Assembly: GCF_014779715.1 (NCBI RefSeq)
Contig: NZ_JACXYU010000009.1
Coordinates: 1 to 64,000 of the forward strand
Reading direction: 5' to 3'
Source of the DNA: Streptomyces chumphonensis
GTDB taxonomy: Bacteria; Actinomycetota; Actinomycetes; Streptomycetales; Streptomycetaceae
Length of the DNA stretch: 64,000 nt
Positions 1-9,028 of the stretch are shown piece after piece. The stretch's first letter is position 1. Every line of letters begins with the position of its first letter. A model generated the notes under the pieces. That model was not told the origin of the DNA. It was given only the letters and a program-made list of their open reading frames with translations, and searched no databases. The translations under genes were made by a program, and so were the position numbers.

Positions 1-1299
1 GACGGCCTCGGTGTCGCCCTCGGCGCCGGCCGCCGCGTCGCGCGGGCTCACCCGCCCCGCGGCCAACTGGCAGAACTCGAGCCCGTCCAGGGCCACGTGC
101 GCCACGGCGGACTCCTTCGTGCCGAGCGCGCCGGGGGAGTCCAGCGGGATGTACCAGTGGCCGCCGCCCGCGCCCTCGATCTCCAGGTGCAGCGAGCGGC
201 CCGCCGTTCCCGCCTCCGTGAGCCGCCGGACGGGCGCGGCCAGCCCGGCCCGGCGCCGGGCGGCGAGCACCTGCGGCAGCGTGCGCGCGGCGAAGTCGAC
301 GAGCAGGTGCAGGTGGCCGGCGGCCGGTCTGCCGTGCGGGTAGGCGACGGCCTCGGCGACGTCGGCGGCGTGCGCCCAGCACTCGAAGGCGCGGTCGAGG
401 AAGGCGTCCGGCAGCGGCAGGTGCGAGCCGGGGACCAGCACGCCGTCCGCCCGGCCCGAGGCGAAGGACGCGGCCTGCACCAGCGCGTGCGTCTGCGCCC
501 GCCAGGGCCGGTGGGCGGCGCGCTGCGGCCCGGCCGCGAGCGCGTGCCAGTACGCCTCGGTGCGGACCGTCGCGGAGTCCGATTCCGCGCCCGGCACCGG
601 GTCCGGCAGGCCGAGGGCCGTCGCGAGCAGGCCGTCGACGGCGGTCAGGTGCCCGATGACCTGGCCCACGGTCGCCGTCCGGGACCGGCGCCGTTCGCCG
701 TCGAACCAGCGCAGCGGCACCTCGGCGCCCCACTCGTCCGCGCCCATGTCGCGCAGCAGCGCGTCCAGCCGGGCCGTCTCCGCGTCGTAGGGCGCGGCCC
801 ACACCGGGACGGGGATCCGGGCCGGACGGCGGTCGAGGCAGCCCGCGAGGACGTGTGTGCGCAGGAGGGGGTCGAGGTCCAGGTTCTCCTCGTGGTGCAG
901 CAGGCCGACGGCGTCCCGCAGGCGCAGCGCCTCCTCGGCACAGGCCGCGCAGTCGGTCAGGTGGGCCTCCACCGCGGCCGTCTCGTGCTGCGGGCACGCC
1001 GAGAGCGCCCAGGCGCCGAGGAGGGACTTGAGGGTGCTGTGGTCGTACCCCGCCGCGGCCTTCCCCGCCGCGGCCTTCCCCGGCGCGGCCTCCTCCGGCG
1101 CGGTCTTGTCCGGCGCGGGCGGACCGGTGGGCTCCGGTACGGCGCGGGCGACGCCCTCCGCCGTGCCGTCCCGGGGTGCGGGGACCGCCGGGCCCGGCCC
1201 GTGGTCGTCGGCGGCCGCGCGGGGCGGCGGTATGCGCGGCGGCTCCTCCCGGCCGTCCCCGGGCAGGCCGTCGGGGCCGGGCAGCCGCGGGCCGCTCAC
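1..1299 (-). CDS. Zinc-finger / maleylpyruvate isomerase-like protein, probable anti-sigma factor (3' end off window)
   Basis: At least 433 residues are visible and the reading frame is still open at the left edge, so the C-terminus is missing. The GTG start overlaps the stop of the sigma-factor gene (GTGA), which indicates translational coupling. A low-complexity Ala/Pro/Gly N-terminus (about 1-85) precedes a zinc-binding anti-sigma-type motif, H113-x3-C117-x2-C120. From about 175 a mycothiol-dependent maleylpyruvate isomerase-like (DinB-like) domain begins. By its position and zinc finger it most likely binds and inhibits the sigma factor encoded just upstream. The isomerase-like domain may sense thiol state, but this is inference. 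The missing end prevents a length comparison with the family. Confidence 0.75.
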   Translation of the reverse strand, partial: MSGPRLPGPDGLPGDGREEPPRIPPPRAAADDHGPGPAVPAPRDGTAEGVARAVPEPTGPPAPDKTAPEEAAPGKAAAGKAAAGYDHSTLKSLLGAWALSACPQHETAAVEAHLTDCAACAEEALRLRDAVGLLHHEENLDLDPLLRTHVLAGCLDRRPARIPVPVWAAPYDAETARLDALLRDMGADEWGAEVPLRWFDGERRRSRTATVGQVIGHLTAVDGLLATALGLPDPVPGAESDSATVRTEAYWHALAAGPQRAAHRPWRAQTHALVQAASFASGRADGVLVPGSHLPLPDAFLDRAFECWAHAADVAEAVAYPHGRPAAGHLHLLVDFAARTLPQVLAARRRAGLAAPVRRLTEAGTAGRSLHLEIEGAGGGHWYIPLDSPGALGTKESAVAHVALDGLEFCQLAAGRVSPRDAAAGAEGDTEAV

Positions 1300-1883
1300 C
1301 GTGCACCGCCCCGGCCGCCGGGGCCGTCCGGCCCGCCCGGCGCCCCGGGTGGGCGCGGCGCGGCGGGCGCGGCCGTGGAGAGCAGCTGGAGGCCGAGCCG
1401 CAGCCGCCGCCTCGCCTCGTCCTCGGTGACGCCGAGGTCCCGGGCGGCCTCGCGGTAGGAGCGCCGCTCGCGGTGGGCCAGCTCCAGCGCGCTGCGCAGG
1501 GTGACCGGCATGGCCGTGACGATGTAGTCGGCGCGGGCGGCGGCCGAGGCGGCGCGCACCCGCTGCTCCAGCTGGTCGGGCGGTCTGCCGTCCTCCCGGT
1601 GGCGCAGCCGGAGCTGCTGGACGGCGTGCCGCTGGGCGAGGGCGGCCATCCACGAGCGCAGCGGGCCCTCCTTCGGGCGGTAGGTGTCGGGGTGCTCCCA
1701 GACGTGCGCGAAGACCTCCCGGGTCACTCCGGCCGCCGCCTCCTCGTCCTGGAGGACGCGGTGGGCCAGGCCGTAGACGAGGGAGGCGAACCGGTCGTAC
1801 AGCTCGCCCAGGGCCGCCGCCTCGCCCCGCATGAGGCGTTGCCGCATCTTGCGGTCCCAACGCGGTGGTGCGTCCTGTGCCAT
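1296..1883 (-). CDS. ECF-like RNA polymerase sigma factor
   Basis: The product is 195 residues. The N-terminal half (about 15-80) resembles sigma region 2, with LYDRFASLVYGLAHRVL followed by an EVFAHVWEHPDTY helix. The C-terminal part (about 125-170) resembles region 4, with a typical TLRSALELAHRERRSYREAA recognition-helix pattern. The chosen ATG at 1883 removes a long non-homologous extension of the open frame. The C-terminus is a Pro/Gly/Ala tail. The gene overlaps the downstream zinc-finger gene by 4 nt, the normal arrangement of an ECF sigma with its cognate anti-sigma factor. Its promoter targets are not visible here. Confidence 0.8.
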   Translation of the reverse strand: MAQDAPPRWDRKMRQRLMRGEAAALGELYDRFASLVYGLAHRVLQDEEAAAGVTREVFAHVWEHPDTYRPKEGPLRSWMAALAQRHAVQQLRLRHREDGRPPDQLEQRVRAASAAARADYIVTAMPVTLRSALELAHRERRSYREAARDLGVTEDEARRRLRLGLQLLSTAAPAAPRPPGAPGGPDGPGGRGGAR

Positions 1884-2226
1884 CTCCCGGCTCCCAGTCC
1901 TTCGCGTACGTCGAATGTAGGGGAAGGGGGTGACAACGCGGGCGCCTTTGCGGCAATGTGCAGCGCTCAGGCAACTCCACGGGGTGCTGGACGCGTCACT
2001 GTGTGCAGGTGTCGCAGGGAAGTGCGGCTGGTCTTCTGTCCGGTGTGCACGGTTTGGCGTCGTATGTCGTCGTCGGGTCGCGCGCAGGGGAGGGGAACGC
2101 GCGTGAGGGGGAGCGGGCTGTGGGCTTAGGGTCGGGAGGGACCAGTTCGTTTCGCGGGTTGCCGCTGAGGGCAGCCGAGCCGTGGAAGGATCGATTCCGG
2201 CAGGGCGAGGGAAAGGCTTCGGTGAC
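1884..2226. other. Divergent intergenic region, sigma gene / STAS gene
   Basis: This 343-bp region separates the divergently transcribed sigma and STAS genes and must hold both promoters. I see a usable ribosome-binding site (GAGGGAAAGG) before the STAS gene. I cannot assign a convincing -35/-10 pair, and I see no small coding region. Confidence 0.4.
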
Positions 2227-2601
2227 GTGTCGTTGAAGGTGATGGAGGAAGAGCGGGGGGAGTGGACCGTCTTTCGGGTTTCGGGCGAACTCGATCTGGT
2301 GACCTCTCCTGCGGTCCGCCAGCACGTGCACGACGCCGTCGCCGGCGGTCGACTGAACGTGGTGCTCGACCTGTCGCACGTCCAGTTCTGCGACTCCAGC
2401 GGCGTCGGTGTGCTCATCGCGTCCCGTCGCCTCATGCACGCCTGCACCGGGAGCCTGCGCCTGATCCTTCCCGCCAAGGGCGCGGTCGACGGCTCCCACG
2501 TGAACCGGGTGCTCGCCGCCCTCGGGGTGCGGCGGCTGTTCGCCTGCTACCCCGACCTGGACGCCGCCACGGACGTCGCCGCCCGCCCGCTCAGCGCGTA
2601 G
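2227..2601 (+). CDS. STAS-domain anti-anti-sigma factor
   Basis: The product is 124 residues and is a single STAS domain of the SpoIIAA/RsbV/BldG type. It contains the signature LSHVQFCDSSGVGVL, where the Ser of the DSSG turn is the residue normally phosphorylated by a partner HATPase kinase. In such systems the unphosphorylated form sequesters the anti-sigma kinase and frees a sigma factor. The start is set at GTG 2227, 10 nt after a GGAAAGG-like ribosome-binding site; the frame extends upstream without homology. The HATPase gene 1.2 kb downstream is a possible partner, but the two are not in one operon. Confidence 0.85.
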   Translation: MSLKVMEEERGEWTVFRVSGELDLVTSPAVRQHVHDAVAGGRLNVVLDLSHVQFCDSSGVGVLIASRRLMHACTGSLRLILPAKGAVDGSHVNRVLAALGVRRLFACYPDLDAATDVAARPLSA

Positions 2602-2632
2602 GCGCGTCGACCCGTGGCATCGCGTCGGGCGC

Positions 2633-3100
2633 TCAGCGGCTGAGGGGGGTGGCGGCGGTGATGAAGTCCTGGATGGCCGTCCGGGAGGTGGCCCGGTGCA
2701 CGTCCAGTTCCTCGCGGGTCTGGCAGACGTCGTGCAGGCCCGTGATCGACCGCAGTGCGGTGGTGGCGCTCTCCCGTACGGCCGGCTCGTCGGTGAGCAA
2801 CTGCACGCGGAATCCCACCTCGACGGCGTCGGCGCGCAGTTCGTAGACCTCCCGCGTGATGGCGTTGACGTCCTCGGAGTCCGGTCGCTCGTTCACCACG
2901 AACCAGCGGTGCACCGTCAGGCGGCGGTAGTTGTGCAGGGCGCCGGCGTAGGCGGCGAACGCGTCGAGGCGTTCCTGGCGCCGGCGCGTCTGGTCCTCCA
3001 GGTGCCGGGTGCGTTCGGCTATGCGGCGTTGGAAGACGTAGGTCGCGGAGGATCCGAGCAGCGTGCCCAGGACCGCGATGATCGCCGTGAGTGCCTGCAT
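2633..3100 (-). CDS. Conserved small membrane-anchored protein
   Basis: The product is 155 residues with one N-terminal hydrophobic segment (about 3-24, ALTAIIAVLGTLLGSSATYVF). A mostly helical, charged cytoplasmic-type domain follows, rich in Arg/Glu, with a likely coiled coil at about 25-60 and no Cys pair or catalytic motif that I recognise. Proteins of this layout are common hypothetical proteins in Streptomyces. It converges on the STAS gene with only 31 bp between the stops. Function unknown. Confidence 0.65.
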   Translation of the reverse strand: MQALTAIIAVLGTLLGSSATYVFQRRIAERTRHLEDQTRRRQERLDAFAAYAGALHNYRRLTVHRWFVVNERPDSEDVNAITREVYELRADAVEVGFRVQLLTDEPAVRESATTALRSITGLHDVCQTREELDVHRATSRTAIQDFITAATPLSR

Positions 3101-3468
3101 CGCTCCAGTCCATCATGGTGACGGTCCGTCATGGGGGCCGGGTGGCGGACGGCCACGCTCCGCAGTCGTCGTGAGGCCGCGCGCGGGGGGGTCGGGAGGT
3201 CGCGTCGGGTATCGGCGCCGGTCGATACGGGTCCGTGACGAACGGGTGGGTCCGACGTGCCCGGACCTCCGGTACCCTCCGTGAGACGCGGCACCGACGG
3301 GGGGCTTCCTCCCGTTCGACTCATCGTGACGGCTGTCGCACAGTCTGCGGTGCGGGTACTCCTTTGCGCCGGAATACGCCTGATCGGCTTGTCCGGGCCG
3401 GGGTGTGTCCAGCAGGCTTCTAGCCGGTGTCACGCGTTGTGACTTCGTCGGTACTGGTGGTGTGAACG
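3101..3468. other. Intergenic region without recognised genes
   Basis: This 368-bp stretch separates the divergent membrane-anchored protein gene and the HATPase gene. The open frames inside it are Arg/Pro-rich shadows without plausible starts. No repeat, RNA gene or clear promoter was recognised. Confidence 0.35.
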
Positions 3469-3966
3469 GTGCAGGTGCTTCAGGCGCAACTGGAGATCGG
3501 TGCGGACCCGACGGAGGTCGGCCGCGCCCGGCGGTGGGCCAGGGCGCGGCTCACCGGCTGCGGGGTCAGCGCCGACGGTCCGCTGGGCGAAACGCTCATC
3601 CTGCTGATCTCCGAGCTGGTGACGAACGCCGTCGTGCACACCGGCGCACCGGCCGTCCTGCGGATCAGGCTGGCCGGCGCCCCGGCCGGCGCCGTCCGGG
3701 TGGAGGTGGCCGACGCGAGCGCGGTGGCGCCCCGGCCCCGACGCGCGGGGGACGCGGACACCGGCGGGCGCGGGCTGGAGCTCGTGGAGGGGCTCGCGGA
3801 CCGCTGGGGCTGGCAGCCGGAGGGCGGCGGCAAGCGCATCTGGTGCGAACTCGACGGCTGCCCCCGGCTCGTCGACCTCGCCGAGGGGGACGGTGGCGCC
3901 CCGGCGCGTCAGGCGGCGCACGGACCCCGGATGATGGCATATGCCCATCCCGTCCCCGGGGTATAG
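3469..3966 (+). CDS. ATP-binding anti-sigma-type protein (HATPase_c_2)
   Basis: The product is 165 residues. It carries the short HATPase fold typical of the many Streptomyces RsbW/SpoIIAB-like proteins. The N box is ISELVTNAVVHTG (about 47-59) and the ATP-lid Gly motif is GGRGLELVEGLADRWG (about 99-114). These proteins act as serine kinases of STAS partners and/or sequester sigma factors. The GTG start (VQVLQAQLEIG) is the only start giving the conserved length. The final 35 residues are non-conserved. A STAS partner is encoded nearby, but no direct pairing can be shown. Confidence 0.8.
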   Translation: MQVLQAQLEIGADPTEVGRARRWARARLTGCGVSADGPLGETLILLISELVTNAVVHTGAPAVLRIRLAGAPAGAVRVEVADASAVAPRPRRAGDADTGGRGLELVEGLADRWGWQPEGGGKRIWCELDGCPRLVDLAEGDGGAPARQAAHGPRMMAYAHPVPGV

Positions 3967-4189
3967 CGCCACGAATCGGGACATTCCGCGATGTCAAGTC
4001 CAGACCAGGTGTTGACCTTTGGTAGGCGGGTGATCACTCTGGACGGGAGCGATTCGTCGTGAGGGGACGTCGAGGGGCCGCGCGCAGCACTGCGCTCCGT
4101 CCTCCTCGGCGAGTGCGGGTCGTCGTCGGTGAGCCGGGTGGCGGTGCCGTGTCCGCTGCGCGGAGTCACACCGCCATCCGGCGTGGCGG

Positions 4190-5344
4190 TCAGCGCCGGG
4201 AGTGGGCCACCGCCTTCGCGATCCGGTCCGCATCCCGTCCCAGTTCGCGCAGGACGCCGCTGACCGGGTCGGTGAATCCGGTGAAGTACAGCCCCGGGGC
4301 GGCGGCCCGGTGCGCGGGCGGCCTCGGCACCCCGCGCCCGTCCAGCACGTCGAGGTGGCCGACGAGTTCCTCCAGTCCGGGCCGGTAGCCGGTCGCGGCG
4401 ACGACCGCCTGCGGGGCGATCGTCGAGCCGTCGGCCAGGTGCACCTTCTCGCCCTCGAAGGACTCCACCGCCGCCACGGGTTCCACCCGGCCCCCGCGCA
4501 CGGCCCGGGCGAAGCCGGTGTCCACGACCGGTGGCGTCCCGCGCCGGGCGGCGGAGTACAGGCCGTGCTCCGCTCGCGGGAGCCCCTGGGCCGAGAGGTC
4601 GGGTCCGGTGATCCGGCGCAGCACCGCCGCCACCCGGTCCGTGACCGGGTCCGGCAGGCGACGCAGGAGGACGTGGCGGGCCTGGACCGGCCAGCCGAGC
4701 GTCGCCCTGCGGACGAGGTACGGCCGCCCGCGTACGGCGAGCCGGACCCGCGCGGCGCCGTGGGCGGCCAGGTCGGCGGCGATCTCCGTGCCGGTGTTCC
4801 CGGCCCCCACGACCAGCACGTCCAGGTCCGCGTAGGGTTCCGCGTCGCGGTAGCGGGAGGCGTGCTCGAACGGGCCGGGGAAGTCCTCGGCGCCGGGCCA
4901 GGAGGGCAGCCGGGGCGTGCGGTGGTGGCCCGTCGCCACCACGACGGCTGAGGCGCGCAGTTCGCGACCGCCGTTGGCCCGCAGCAGCCATCCCTCCCCG
5001 CCCTCGGGGCGTTCGACGCGGGCGACCTCGACGCCGGCGGCGATCTCCAGTCGGTGGTGCTCGGCGTACCGCCGCAGGTAGTCGGCGTAGACGTCGCCGG
5101 GCACCCAGCGCCCGGCGGAGCGCGGCACGGCCAGCCCCGGCAGGGCGGAGCTGCGGCGGGTGGTGTGCAGGCGCAGGGTGCGGTGGCGGCGACGCCACGA
5201 GGCTCCGACGCGGTCGGACCTCTCCAGGACGACGGTACGGACGCCACGCGCCCTGAGCGCCGCCGCCGTGGCGAGTCCGCCGGGTCCGGCACCGACGACG
5301 TACACCGGGAAAGTCGTGTCCTGAGCGGGCATGGGCATGTTCAT
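4190..5344 (-). CDS. FAD-dependent monooxygenase / NAD(P)-binding oxidoreductase
   Basis: The product is 384 residues. An N-terminal FAD-binding Rossmann motif, GAGPGGLATAAALRARG, is followed by a second dinucleotide motif, VVGAGNTGTEIAADLA, and the late ATG motif VVAATGYRPG. This two-dinucleotide layout is that of the flavin-containing monooxygenase / CzcO-like family. Such enzymes hydroxylate nucleophilic or carbonyl substrates using NADPH and O2. The substrate cannot be read from the sequence. The start is set at ATG 5344, with further in-frame ATGs at 5338 and just after; the upstream extension of the frame is non-homologous. The gene stands alone, divergent from the secreted subtilase. 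Confidence 0.8.
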   Translation of the reverse strand: MNMPMPAQDTTFPVYVVGAGPGGLATAAALRARGVRTVVLERSDRVGASWRRRHRTLRLHTTRRSSALPGLAVPRSAGRWVPGDVYADYLRRYAEHHRLEIAAGVEVARVERPEGGEGWLLRANGGRELRASAVVVATGHHRTPRLPSWPGAEDFPGPFEHASRYRDAEPYADLDVLVVGAGNTGTEIAADLAAHGAARVRLAVRGRPYLVRRATLGWPVQARHVLLRRLPDPVTDRVAAVLRRITGPDLSAQGLPRAEHGLYSAARRGTPPVVDTGFARAVRGGRVEPVAAVESFEGEKVHLADGSTIAPQAVVAATGYRPGLEELVGHLDVLDGRGVPRPPAHRAAAPGLYFTGFTDPVSGVLRELGRDADRIAKAVAHSRR

Positions 5345-5552
5345 GAGCTTAGTCCCGTGCCGCCGGGCGGCGATGCCCGGTCCGCCGACGGGCGCGGACC
5401 CGCCGTCAGCTCGCCCCCGGAACCGGCCTCCCGCAACTCCGTTCGCTTCCACCCGGGTCACCCGCGCGTTTCAGCCACTACAGTTCGCACGTCGTGTGCG
5501 CGTTCTGTGACACACGTGCACAGAGGTTCAGCTCGGAGGGAAGGGCACGGAA

Positions 5553-6755
5553 GTGCGAATACGGATGGTGTGGGGGGCGGGTGCCGTGAGCGCCGCCGTG
5601 CTGGCGGTCTTCGCGTTGGCTCCCGGTGACGCGGTCGCGGTCGAACCCGATCCGCTGGGCACGATCCGCAACGCCGCCGGAGGCGGCCCGGTCGTGCAGG
5701 ACGAGTACATCGTCGTCATGAAGGACCGCGGGAAGGAACCGGCCGCGAAGGTGCGGAACCGGGCGAAGGACCTGGCGAAGGAGCACGGCGGCGCCCTGGA
5801 CCGCACGTACACGAGCGCGTTGGAGGGCTTCTCGGTCAAGGCGTCCGAGAAGGAGGCCCGCAAGCTGGCCGCCGACCCGGCCGTCGCCTACGTCGAGCCC
5901 AACCGCGTCGAGCGCGGCGACGGCACCCAGGTGGACCCGGTCTGGGGTCTGGACCGGGTCGACCAGCGCGCTCTCCCGCTGAACTCGACCTACGACTACA
6001 CCTCCACCGCGTCGAACGTCACCGCCTACGTCGTCGACTCCGGTGTCCGCGTCCAGCACTCGGAGTTCAGCGGACGCGCGCGCTACGGCTACAACTTCGT
6101 GGACGACAACACCACGGCGGCCGACTGCCACGGCCACGGCACCCACGTCGCGGGCACGCTCGGAAGCAACACCTACGGCGTGGCCAAGCGGGTGAGGATC
6201 GTCGCCGTCAAGGTGCTCAACTGCGACAACCTCGGCACCACCGCCAACGTCCTCGCCGGCTACGACTGGGTGGCGAGGAACGCCGTCAAGCCGGCGGTGG
6301 CGAACGTCAGCATCGGCGGCAGCGCGAGCGACGCCAAGGACGCCGCGATCCGGAAGATGGTGGACGCGGGCATCACCGTGGCCGTCTCGGCGGGCAACAG
6401 CGACAAGGACGCCTGCACCCAGTCCCCGGCACGGGAGCCGTCCGTCATCACCGTGGCGGCCACGACCTCGGCCGACGCCCGCGCGAGCTGGTCCAACCAC
6501 GGTTCCTGCGTGGACGTCTTCGCCCCGGGCTCCTCGATCGTCTCCACGGGCCACACCTCGGACACCGCCTGGACGACGCGGAGCGGCACGTCCATGGCGG
6601 CGCCGCACGTCACGGGCGCGGCGGCGATCTACCTCTCCACCCACACCTCGGCCGCGCCGGCGGAGGTGGCCGCGGCCGTGCTGGACGCGTCGACGAACGG
6701 TGTGCTCGCCGACGTCCAGGGGTCGCCCAACAAGCTGGTCTACAGCCTCGGCTGA
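5553..6755 (+). CDS. Secreted subtilisin-family (S8) serine protease
   Basis: The product is 400 residues. A signal peptide (about 1-30) is followed by an inhibitor-I9 propeptide (about 50-118, DEYIVVMKD...YVEPN) that acts as chaperone and is removed on maturation. The proteinase K-like catalytic domain has Asp162 (VVDSGV), His195 (GHGTHVAG), oxyanion Asn282 (SAGN) and Ser347 (SGTSMAAPH), so the triad is complete. The GTG start follows a strong GGAGGGAAGGG site. It is expected to be an extracellular broad-specificity protease. A strong hairpin lies just after the stop. Confidence 0.93.
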   Translation: MRIRMVWGAGAVSAAVLAVFALAPGDAVAVEPDPLGTIRNAAGGGPVVQDEYIVVMKDRGKEPAAKVRNRAKDLAKEHGGALDRTYTSALEGFSVKASEKEARKLAADPAVAYVEPNRVERGDGTQVDPVWGLDRVDQRALPLNSTYDYTSTASNVTAYVVDSGVRVQHSEFSGRARYGYNFVDDNTTAADCHGHGTHVAGTLGSNTYGVAKRVRIVAVKVLNCDNLGTTANVLAGYDWVARNAVKPAVANVSIGGSASDAKDAAIRKMVDAGITVAVSAGNSDKDACTQSPAREPSVITVAATTSADARASWSNHGSCVDVFAPGSSIVSTGHTSDTAWTTRSGTSMAAPHVTGAAAIYLSTHTSAAPAEVAAAVLDASTNGVLADVQGSPNKLVYSLG

Positions 6756-6762
6756 CGACGGA

Positions 6763-6811
6763 GCGCGGTGGCGGGCGTGCCCCGGGAACGGGGACGCGTC
6801 CGCCACCGCGC
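6763..6811. terminator. Bidirectional hairpin terminator
   Basis: A perfect 12-bp inverted repeat, GCGCGGTGGCGG / CCGCCACCGCGC, has a 25-nt loop that can itself pair (GCGT / ACGC plus a C/G run). It lies between the convergent subtilase and TetR genes. Confidence 0.7.
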
Positions 6812-6872
6812 GGGCCGGTCGTGGCGCGCCGGCCGGTGACAGGTCCGGCCGGGCCCCGCCGGGCCGGAACCG

Positions 6873-7520
6873 TCAGGCGGGCTTGCGGCCGGTGACGCCG
6901 AGATGCGTGAGGAGCACGAGAGCGGGCTTGACGTCCGCCTGCTTGGCGCCCCAGGAGGAGAAGCCCTTCTGGTGGCCCGCCACCCCGGTCATGGTGGTCA
7001 CCAGCGTTCCCGCCAGTGCGGCGGCGCTCACGTTCTTGTCCACCCGGCCCTTGGCCTGTTGCTCCTTGATGGCCTCGGTGAGCGAGCCGACGACGGAGGT
7101 GAGCAGCTTCGTCCGGAGCCGGGTGAATCGTTTGTCCCCCTCGGCGGCGGCGAGGTCGATCACCCGGAGGATCGCGTCGTGGCGGCGCCAGAAGGCCAGG
7201 AAGCCGTCGACGAGGTCCTCGGCGCTCCGCGCGCCCGCCTTGCCGGTCCAGGAGCGGCCGGCGACGAGTGCGTCGAGTTCGCCGCCGCCCTCCTTCGCGG
7301 TGGTGTCGGCGAGCTCCAGGACGGCGCCCTCGACGTCGGGGAAGTACTGGTAGAAGGTCGCGGGCGAGGTGCCCGCCTTGCGGGCGACGTCGATGACCTT
7401 CACATCGCGGTAGGGCGACGAGCTGAGCATGTCGCTGAGGCAGTCGAGCAGCTTCAGACGGGTCGCCTGTCCGCGCCGTCCGGCCACCCGGCCGTCAACA
7501 GTTCGAACTTGTCCTGTCAT
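6873..7520 (-). CDS. TetR-family transcriptional regulator
   Basis: The product is 215 residues. The N-terminal TetR helix-turn-helix lies at about 17-65 (VIDVARKAGTSPATFYQYFPDV). The C-terminal ligand/dimerisation domain (about 80-215) is non-conserved. The ATG has no Shine-Dalgarno sequence but lies 8 nt after a GATAAG-like -10, so the mRNA may be leaderless. A TetR gene of this kind beside kbpA-afsK is, as I recall, conserved in S. coelicolor. Its ligand and targets are unknown; it is divergent from kbpA, so cross-control through the shared upstream region is possible. Confidence 0.85.
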   Translation of the reverse strand: MTGQVRTVDGRVAGRRGQATRLKLLDCLSDMLSSSPYRDVKVIDVARKAGTSPATFYQYFPDVEGAVLELADTTAKEGGGELDALVAGRSWTGKAGARSAEDLVDGFLAFWRRHDAILRVIDLAAAEGDKRFTRLRTKLLTSVVGSLTEAIKEQQAKGRVDKNVSAAALAGTLVTTMTGVAGHQKGFSSWGAKQADVKPALVLLTHLGVTGRKPA

Positions 7521-7877
7521 GTCGTCAGCTTATCGACGGACGTTCGGCCCGCATCCGGCCACAGGCAAACGGGTACCGGGCGGAGCTTCGTCCGGCTTCG
7601 TCCGGTGATGTCGCGGTGCCTTCGTGCGGTGTGCCGCAGTTTGTCCCGCTGGCCTTCCGTCCCTCGGGCGGGCCCGGTGAAAAGGCGCGAAACCGGACCG
7701 GAGTGCCAGAATGCGGTGGACCGGGCAAACGGGTGCGAAAGCGGTGCGCATCCGCTCGCGCGCGAGGTGCCGACGGCGCCCGGTCCGCGCGGCGTCGGCG
7801 CGGGATCGGCGCGGTGCCTCCCGGCGGCGCGCCGCCCACGACGCACCCCACGAACCCGCGAGGAAGGGGCCGGAGCG
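7521..7877. other. Divergent intergenic region, TetR gene / kbpA
   Basis: This 357-bp region holds the promoters of the TetR gene and kbpA. A ribosome-binding site, AGGAAGGGG, precedes kbpA. No convincing long palindrome or small gene was found. Confidence 0.35.
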
Positions 7878-8831
7878 ATGGCCGAAGCGAAAGCGGCACC
7901 GAGCGAGGGGCCGAAGGGCACCCGGGCCGACCGGCCGGCCGAGGAGCCGACCGGCGCGGAGACCGAAGCGGCGAACGAGCCGGCTGACGGGAGGGCGGGC
8001 GAACCGGCGAACGCGGCCGTGGCCGAGGGGGTGCCCTGCTGGGCCGACGCCATGGTGCCCGACCTGGCCGCCGCCAAGCGCTTCTACGGCGAGCTGTTCG
8101 CCTGGACGTTCGACGAGGCGGGGCCCGCCGCGCAGGGCGCCTACACCGTCGCCCGGCTGGGCCGACGCCGCGCCGCCGGACTGATGCGCAAGACCGACGG
8201 GCGCATGCCCACCGTCTGGACCGTGTACCTCGCCACCGCGGACGTCGCGGCGACCACCGAGCGGATCAGGGCGGCGGACGGTCAGGTGATCAACGAACCC
8301 CGCCCCGTCGGGAGCGGCCCGGCCGGGATCATGGCCGTCGCGGCGGACCCCGGCGGCGCCGTGTTCGGCCTGTGGCAGCCCGCCGAGCGCTCGGGGTTCG
8401 AGGTGCGGGAGGAACCGGGCGCCTACGTCTGGGCCGAGGTGCACACCCGCGAGCCGGCCGGCGTCGACGCCTTCTACCCCGACGTCTTCGGCTACCGGCC
8501 GCTCGACCCCGCCGACGTCCGGGACGCCGACGGGCGGGGGGAGGAACCCGAGATGGTCGTGTGGGTGCCCCGGAGCGGCCCGGCCGACGAGTCCGCCGCC
8601 GTGACGGCCCGCTGCCTGCTGGAGGAGGGCACCCCGCCCGAGCTCCCGGCCCACTTCCTCACCTACTTCGCGGTCGAGGACTGCGACGCGGCCGTCGGCA
8701 CGGTGGAGCGCCTCGGCGGCCGGGTGCGCCGGGAGCCGGAGAGCGGCCCCTACGGCCGCTGGGCGGTGTGCCGCGACAACCAGGGCGCCACGTTCGCCGT
8801 TCTGGCCCCGCCGGAGCGGCCCGCCCAGTAG
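7878..8831 (+). CDS. kbpA: KbpA-like AfsK-binding protein, double VOC domain
   Basis: The product is 317 residues with two VOC (glyoxalase/bleomycin-resistance fold) domains, at about 52-165 (CWADAMVPDLAAAKRFYGELF) and 182-313 (VWAEVHTREPAGVDAFY). The position directly upstream of afsK on the same strand matches kbpA of S. coelicolor, whose product binds unphosphorylated AfsK and inhibits its autophosphorylation (Umeyama and Horinouchi). From memory that protein is about 252 residues; the extra length here is mostly a 50-residue Ala/Glu/Pro-rich N-terminus. No metal-dependent glyoxalase activity is implied. The ATG follows a good AGGAAGGGG site. Annotation rests on synteny plus fold. Confidence 0.8.
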   Translation: MAEAKAAPSEGPKGTRADRPAEEPTGAETEAANEPADGRAGEPANAAVAEGVPCWADAMVPDLAAAKRFYGELFAWTFDEAGPAAQGAYTVARLGRRRAAGLMRKTDGRMPTVWTVYLATADVAATTERIRAADGQVINEPRPVGSGPAGIMAVAADPGGAVFGLWQPAERSGFEVREEPGAYVWAEVHTREPAGVDAFYPDVFGYRPLDPADVRDADGRGEEPEMVVWVPRSGPADESAAVTARCLLEEGTPPELPAHFLTYFAVEDCDAAVGTVERLGGRVRREPESGPYGRWAVCRDNQGATFAVLAPPERPAQ

Positions 8832-9028
8832 CGTCGTCCGGCACGCGGCCGACGCGGCGGGGTCGGGCCGTCCTCCCGTGGGCGGACACGGCCGAACGGG
8901 CCCCGGGTTCGCCTTGTGGGACTCCGACAGGAACAATCGGTCCGGGGACCGCTGCCGGTACGGCAGCGGTGAGCAGCGGCACCGGGGCGGGCGACGACAG
9001 CGAGCCCCTACGGGGAGGTGGCAGGGAC

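Noticed and set aside
97..1458. 453-codon + strand frame at the left end
   Set aside because: The opposite strand encodes the zinc-finger/MDMPI protein with clear motifs and coupling to the sigma gene.
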